A stretch of 8,571 bases of DNA from DSNY01 sp016861185. GTDB taxonomy: Bacteria > Pseudomonadota > Gammaproteobacteria > Burkholderiales > Burkholderiaceae_F. The position numbers and the translations under genes are program-made. The notes below the pieces were generated by a model, which saw nothing but the letters and a program-made list of their open reading frames with translations, did not search any database and was not told the DNA's origin. This document shows positions 6,702 through 8,571 of this stretch, one piece after another. The stretch lies in the NCBI GenBank assembly GCA_030263275.1, contig SZOR01000140.1, forward strand, positions 1 through 8,571, in the 5' to 3' direction. Within the stretch, counting starts at the first letter, position 1; every line of letters begins with the position of its first letter.

Positions 6702-8315
6702 CTAGTCCCCTTTCCTCGCCCCTACCGTCGTCCACTTCAGGAACATGAAGTTGTCCGCGAGCTGGACGGTGTTGACGTCCTTCTTCATCGCCCACGCGAG
6801 CGCCTGCTGGTGCAGCGGCAGATGGCCGATGTCGTCCTGGTGGATCTTCATCGCCTCGCGGATCATCTCGTTGCGCTTCTTCGGGTCGGTTTCGACGGCG
6901 ATCGCCTTGGTCAGCTCGTCGACCTTCGGATTGCTGTAGCTGCCGAGGTTGAACTGCCCCTGCCCGCCCGGACCCGGCGTGGCCATCAGCGCGAACAGCG
7001 GGTTGTGCGAGTCGTACGAGCCCGGCGTCCAGCCGAGCAGGTAGAAGGACGTGTTGCGCGACAGGATCTTCGGGAAATACGTCGCCTTGCTCTCGGCCAT
7101 CAGGTTCACCTTGACGCCGATCTTGGCGAGCATCGCCGACACCGCCTTGCAGATCTCCTCGTCGTTCACGTAGCGGTCGTTCGGGCAGTTCATGCCGACC
7201 TCGAAGCCCTGTGGATAGCCCGCCTCGGCAAGCAGCTTCTGCGCCGCCGCCGGGTCGTACGGCAGCCGCTTGTTCAGGTCCGCCGGGAAGCCCTTGATCC
7301 CGGGCGCGATCATCAGCGCGGTCGGCTGCGAGGCGCCGCGCATCACGACCTTCTGGATCGCGTTGATGTCGATCGCCTGGTAGAAGGCCTGGCGCACGCG
7401 CTTGTCCTTGAACGGATTCTTGCCCTTGACGTTCGAGAACAGCAGTTCGTTGCGCGACTGGTCCATGCCGAGGAAGATGGTCCGCAGCTCCGGCCCCTGC
7501 AGCACCTTCAGATTCGGGTTGGCCGCGATGCGCGCGATGTCCTGCACCGGCACCGGTTCCATCATGTCGATCTCGCCCGAGAGCAGCGCCGCCACGCGCG
7601 TCGATGCGTTGCCGATCGGCGTGAAGATCACCTCCTCGATGTTGGTCTCGATCGACTTGTCCCAGTAGTTGAAGTTGCGAACGAGCGTCGTGCGCACGCT
7701 CGGTTCGCGCGCGCGCAGGCGGAACGGGCCGGTGCCGTTGGCCTTGAACGACGCCGTGTTCTCGATGCCCTTGCGCTTGTCGACCGGTTGCGTGGCGCGG
7801 TTGTCCTCGCACCACTTCTTGCTCATGATCATCCACAGCGAGATCACGTCCGGCAGGATCGGAAACGGCTCGTTGGTGACGATGTCGATCGCGTGATCGT
7901 TGATCTTGCGGATCTCCTTGATCGAGCCGACGTAGGTCTTGACGTCGGAGCCTTCGCCCCTGGCGCGGTTGTACGAGAAGATCACGTCGTCGGCGGTGAA
8001 CGGCGTGCCGTCGTGGAAAGTCACGCCCTTGCGCAGGTTGAAGCGCCAGACCGTCGGCGCGGTCTGCTTCCAGTCGGTCGCCAGCGCCGGGACCAGCTCG
8101 AGCTTCTTGCCGCGGCCGACCAGCGGCTCGTAGATGTTGGCGAGGAAGTTGAGCTGCAGCGACTCGTTCAGCGAGTGCGGGTCCATCGACAGCGCGTCGC
8201 CCTGGTTGGCGAACTTGAACGTCCGGGCCGACGCCGCCGTGGCGCCGACGGTCACGGCGGTCACGGCCACACACGCGGCGAGCGCCGCGCGCGCGAGGGT
8301 GAAACGGATCTTCAT
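6702..8315 (-). CDS. Peptide ABC transporter periplasmic substrate-binding protein (SBP_bac_5, DppA-like)
   Basis: A 537-residue periplasmic protein that captures the solute and delivers it to the membrane permeases. The ATG at 8315 gives a typical Sec signal peptide (MKIRFTLARAALAACVAVTAVTVGATAASA, cleavage near 30/31) and has AAGGAGGA upstream (8330-8323). The in-frame ATG at 8384 would add 23 residues before the signal peptide and is unlikely. Family hallmarks: DALSMDPHSLNESLQLNFLANIYEPLV (40-66), ALATDWKQTAPTVWRFNLRKGVTFHDGTPFTADDVIFSYNRA (77-118), NGTGPFRLR (193-201), FKDKRVRQAFYQAID (302-316) and ALMIAPGIKGF (333-343). The pair Cys377/Cys389 in NCPNDRYVNDEEIC probably forms the disulphide common in this cluster of binding proteins. 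Length is normal. Ligand specificity (dipeptides, oligopeptides, glutathione or other solutes) cannot be assigned from sequence. It is first of the intact transporter genes and follows the M20 remnant by 69 bases. Confidence 0.93.
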   Translation of the reverse strand: MKIRFTLARAALAACVAVTAVTVGATAASARTFKFANQGDALSMDPHSLNESLQLNFLANIYEPLVGRGKKLELVPALATDWKQTAPTVWRFNLRKGVTFHDGTPFTADDVIFSYNRARGEGSDVKTYVGSIKEIRKINDHAIDIVTNEPFPILPDVISLWMIMSKKWCEDNRATQPVDKRKGIENTASFKANGTGPFRLRAREPSVRTTLVRNFNYWDKSIETNIEEVIFTPIGNASTRVAALLSGEIDMMEPVPVQDIARIAANPNLKVLQGPELRTIFLGMDQSRNELLFSNVKGKNPFKDKRVRQAFYQAIDINAIQKVVMRGASQPTALMIAPGIKGFPADLNKRLPYDPAAAQKLLAEAGYPQGFEVGMNCPNDRYVNDEEICKAVSAMLAKIGVKVNLMAESKATYFPKILSRNTSFYLLGWTPGSYDSHNPLFALMATPGPGGQGQFNLGSYSNPKVDELTKAIAVETDPKKRNEMIREAMKIHQDDIGHLPLHQQALAWAMKKDVNTVQLADNFMFLKWTTVGARKGD

Positions 8316-8322
8316 GGCTGAC

Positions 8323-8330
8323 TCCTCCTT
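8323..8330 (-). promoter_or_regulatory. Strong SD of the substrate-binding protein gene
   Basis: AAGGAGGA on the minus strand, 7 bases before the ATG at 8315. It fixes the start of the binding-protein gene and agrees with the high expression usual for the periplasmic component. The rest of the short gap up to 8384 shows no recognisable promoter. Confidence 0.75.
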
Positions 8331-8384
8331 GTGGGTCGCTCGATCGGTAGTTCTTGCTGCGCTGCGAGTCGCTCCGGTGCCCAT

Positions 8385-8474
8385 TCAGTGCGTCGCGACC
8401 AGCGGCAGGCGCCGCTCGGCCAACGCGGCCAGGAAGCCCGCGCCGAGCGGGATGACCGCGTCGTTGAAATCATA
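8385..8474 (-). pseudogene. C-terminal remnant of an M20 family amidohydrolase (hippurate hydrolase-like)
   Basis: The minus-strand reading frame ends at TGA (8387-8385) and reads YDFNDAVIPLGAGFLAALAE followed by RRLPLVATH. The YDFND-x-x-LP-x-GA-x-F...LAE pattern is what I recall as the C terminus of many M20 aminoacylase/hippurate hydrolases of Betaproteobacteria, where it follows a HNP motif. Upstream of the Tyr (8474) the similarity stops: there is no HNP, and an in-frame TGA occurs at 8536-8534. The gene therefore appears cut after its last 29 codons. Such a hydrolase directly upstream of a peptide-binding protein would fit cleavage of imported acyl-amino acids or peptides. The identification rests on memory of the family's C terminus in a short fragment, so it is moderate. 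Confidence 0.5.
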
Positions 8475-8483
8475 AGGTAATTC

Positions 8484-8571
8484 CTAAGCTTTCCGGACCA
8501 GGATGGGGTTGAGTTCTCGGATGCTGGTGGACTTCATGAGGTGGAGCAGCAACGGCTTCAGATCGGTGTCG
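8484..8571 (-). CDS. 3' end of an unidentified gene, possibly of an insertion element
   Basis: On the minus strand from the right edge, 28 codons are open up to TAG (8486-8484). They read DTDLKPLLLHLMKSTSIREL and then NPILVRKA. Composition (amphipathic leucines, basic end) looks like a genuine protein C terminus, but I do not recognise it. Its stop lies only 9 bases from the point where the M20-like reading frame becomes recognisable. The local base composition is more AT-rich than the rest of the window. A transposase of an insertion sequence that has disrupted the M20 gene is one explanation; an older deletion or an assembly join are others. Confidence 0.35.
   Translation of the reverse strand, partial: DTDLKPLLLHLMKSTSIRELNPILVRKA

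Noticed and set aside
6675..8321. Long plus-strand open frame opposite the binding-protein gene
   Set aside because: It is arginine/aspartate/valine-rich without any motif. It mirrors codon bias of the well-supported minus-strand gene, as expected for antisense frames in GC-rich DNA.
8316..8384. N-terminal extension of the binding protein from the ATG at 8384
   Set aside because: It would put 23 polar residues before the signal peptide, while the ATG at 8315 has a strong SD.

Overview
The window is GC-rich DNA with tightly packed genes, classical Shine-Dalgarno (SD) sites and gene families typical of Gram-negative Proteobacteria. The style of the peptide-transport genes suggests a betaproteobacterium (Burkholderiales-like). 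This taxonomic call is an inference from codon and GC use and protein style, not from a marker gene. Almost everything is encoded on the minus strand; only the gene at the left edge is on the plus strand.

Layout from left to right: (1) the 3' part of a plus-strand FAD-dependent oxidoreductase of the phytoene desaturase / retinol saturase type (2-880). (2) A repeat-filled convergent gap (881-1065). (3) On the minus strand, a secreted PQQ-dependent aldose sugar dehydrogenase-like beta-propeller (1066-2190) and a YfcE-like metallophosphoesterase (2273-3004). (4) A second repeat-filled gap (3005-3090). (5) A minus-strand dipeptide/oligopeptide ABC transporter cluster, in transcription order: a periplasmic substrate-binding protein (8315-6702), a third repeat-filled gap (6701-6539), a DppC-type permease (6538-5624), a small lipoprotein (5534-5133), a DppD-type ATPase (5123-4128) and a DppF-type ATPase (4131-3091). 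(6) At the right edge, a 29-codon C-terminal remnant that looks like an M20 amidohydrolase (8474-8385). It abuts the 3' end of an unrelated, unidentified minus-strand reading frame (8571-8484).

How the genes work together: the binding protein captures peptides or similar solutes in the periplasm, DppC contributes half of the membrane channel, and DppD/DppF energise import. The M20 remnant upstream suggests that imported N-acyl amino acids or peptides were once hydrolysed by a co-transcribed enzyme. The usual second permease, DppB, is missing from its normal place between the binding protein and DppC. That place holds a repeat element instead.

The most unusual signal is a family of three intergenic elements. 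Each is bounded by inverted arms made of the heptamer GCGGATT (about 2.4 copies), and each fills essentially the whole gap between two genes, ending 0-10 bases from flanking start or stop codons. In two cases the arm occupies the place where the next gene's ribosome binding site should be. No tRNA, rRNA, CRISPR array or complete mobile element was seen, and no stretch over 300 bases lacks a gene.
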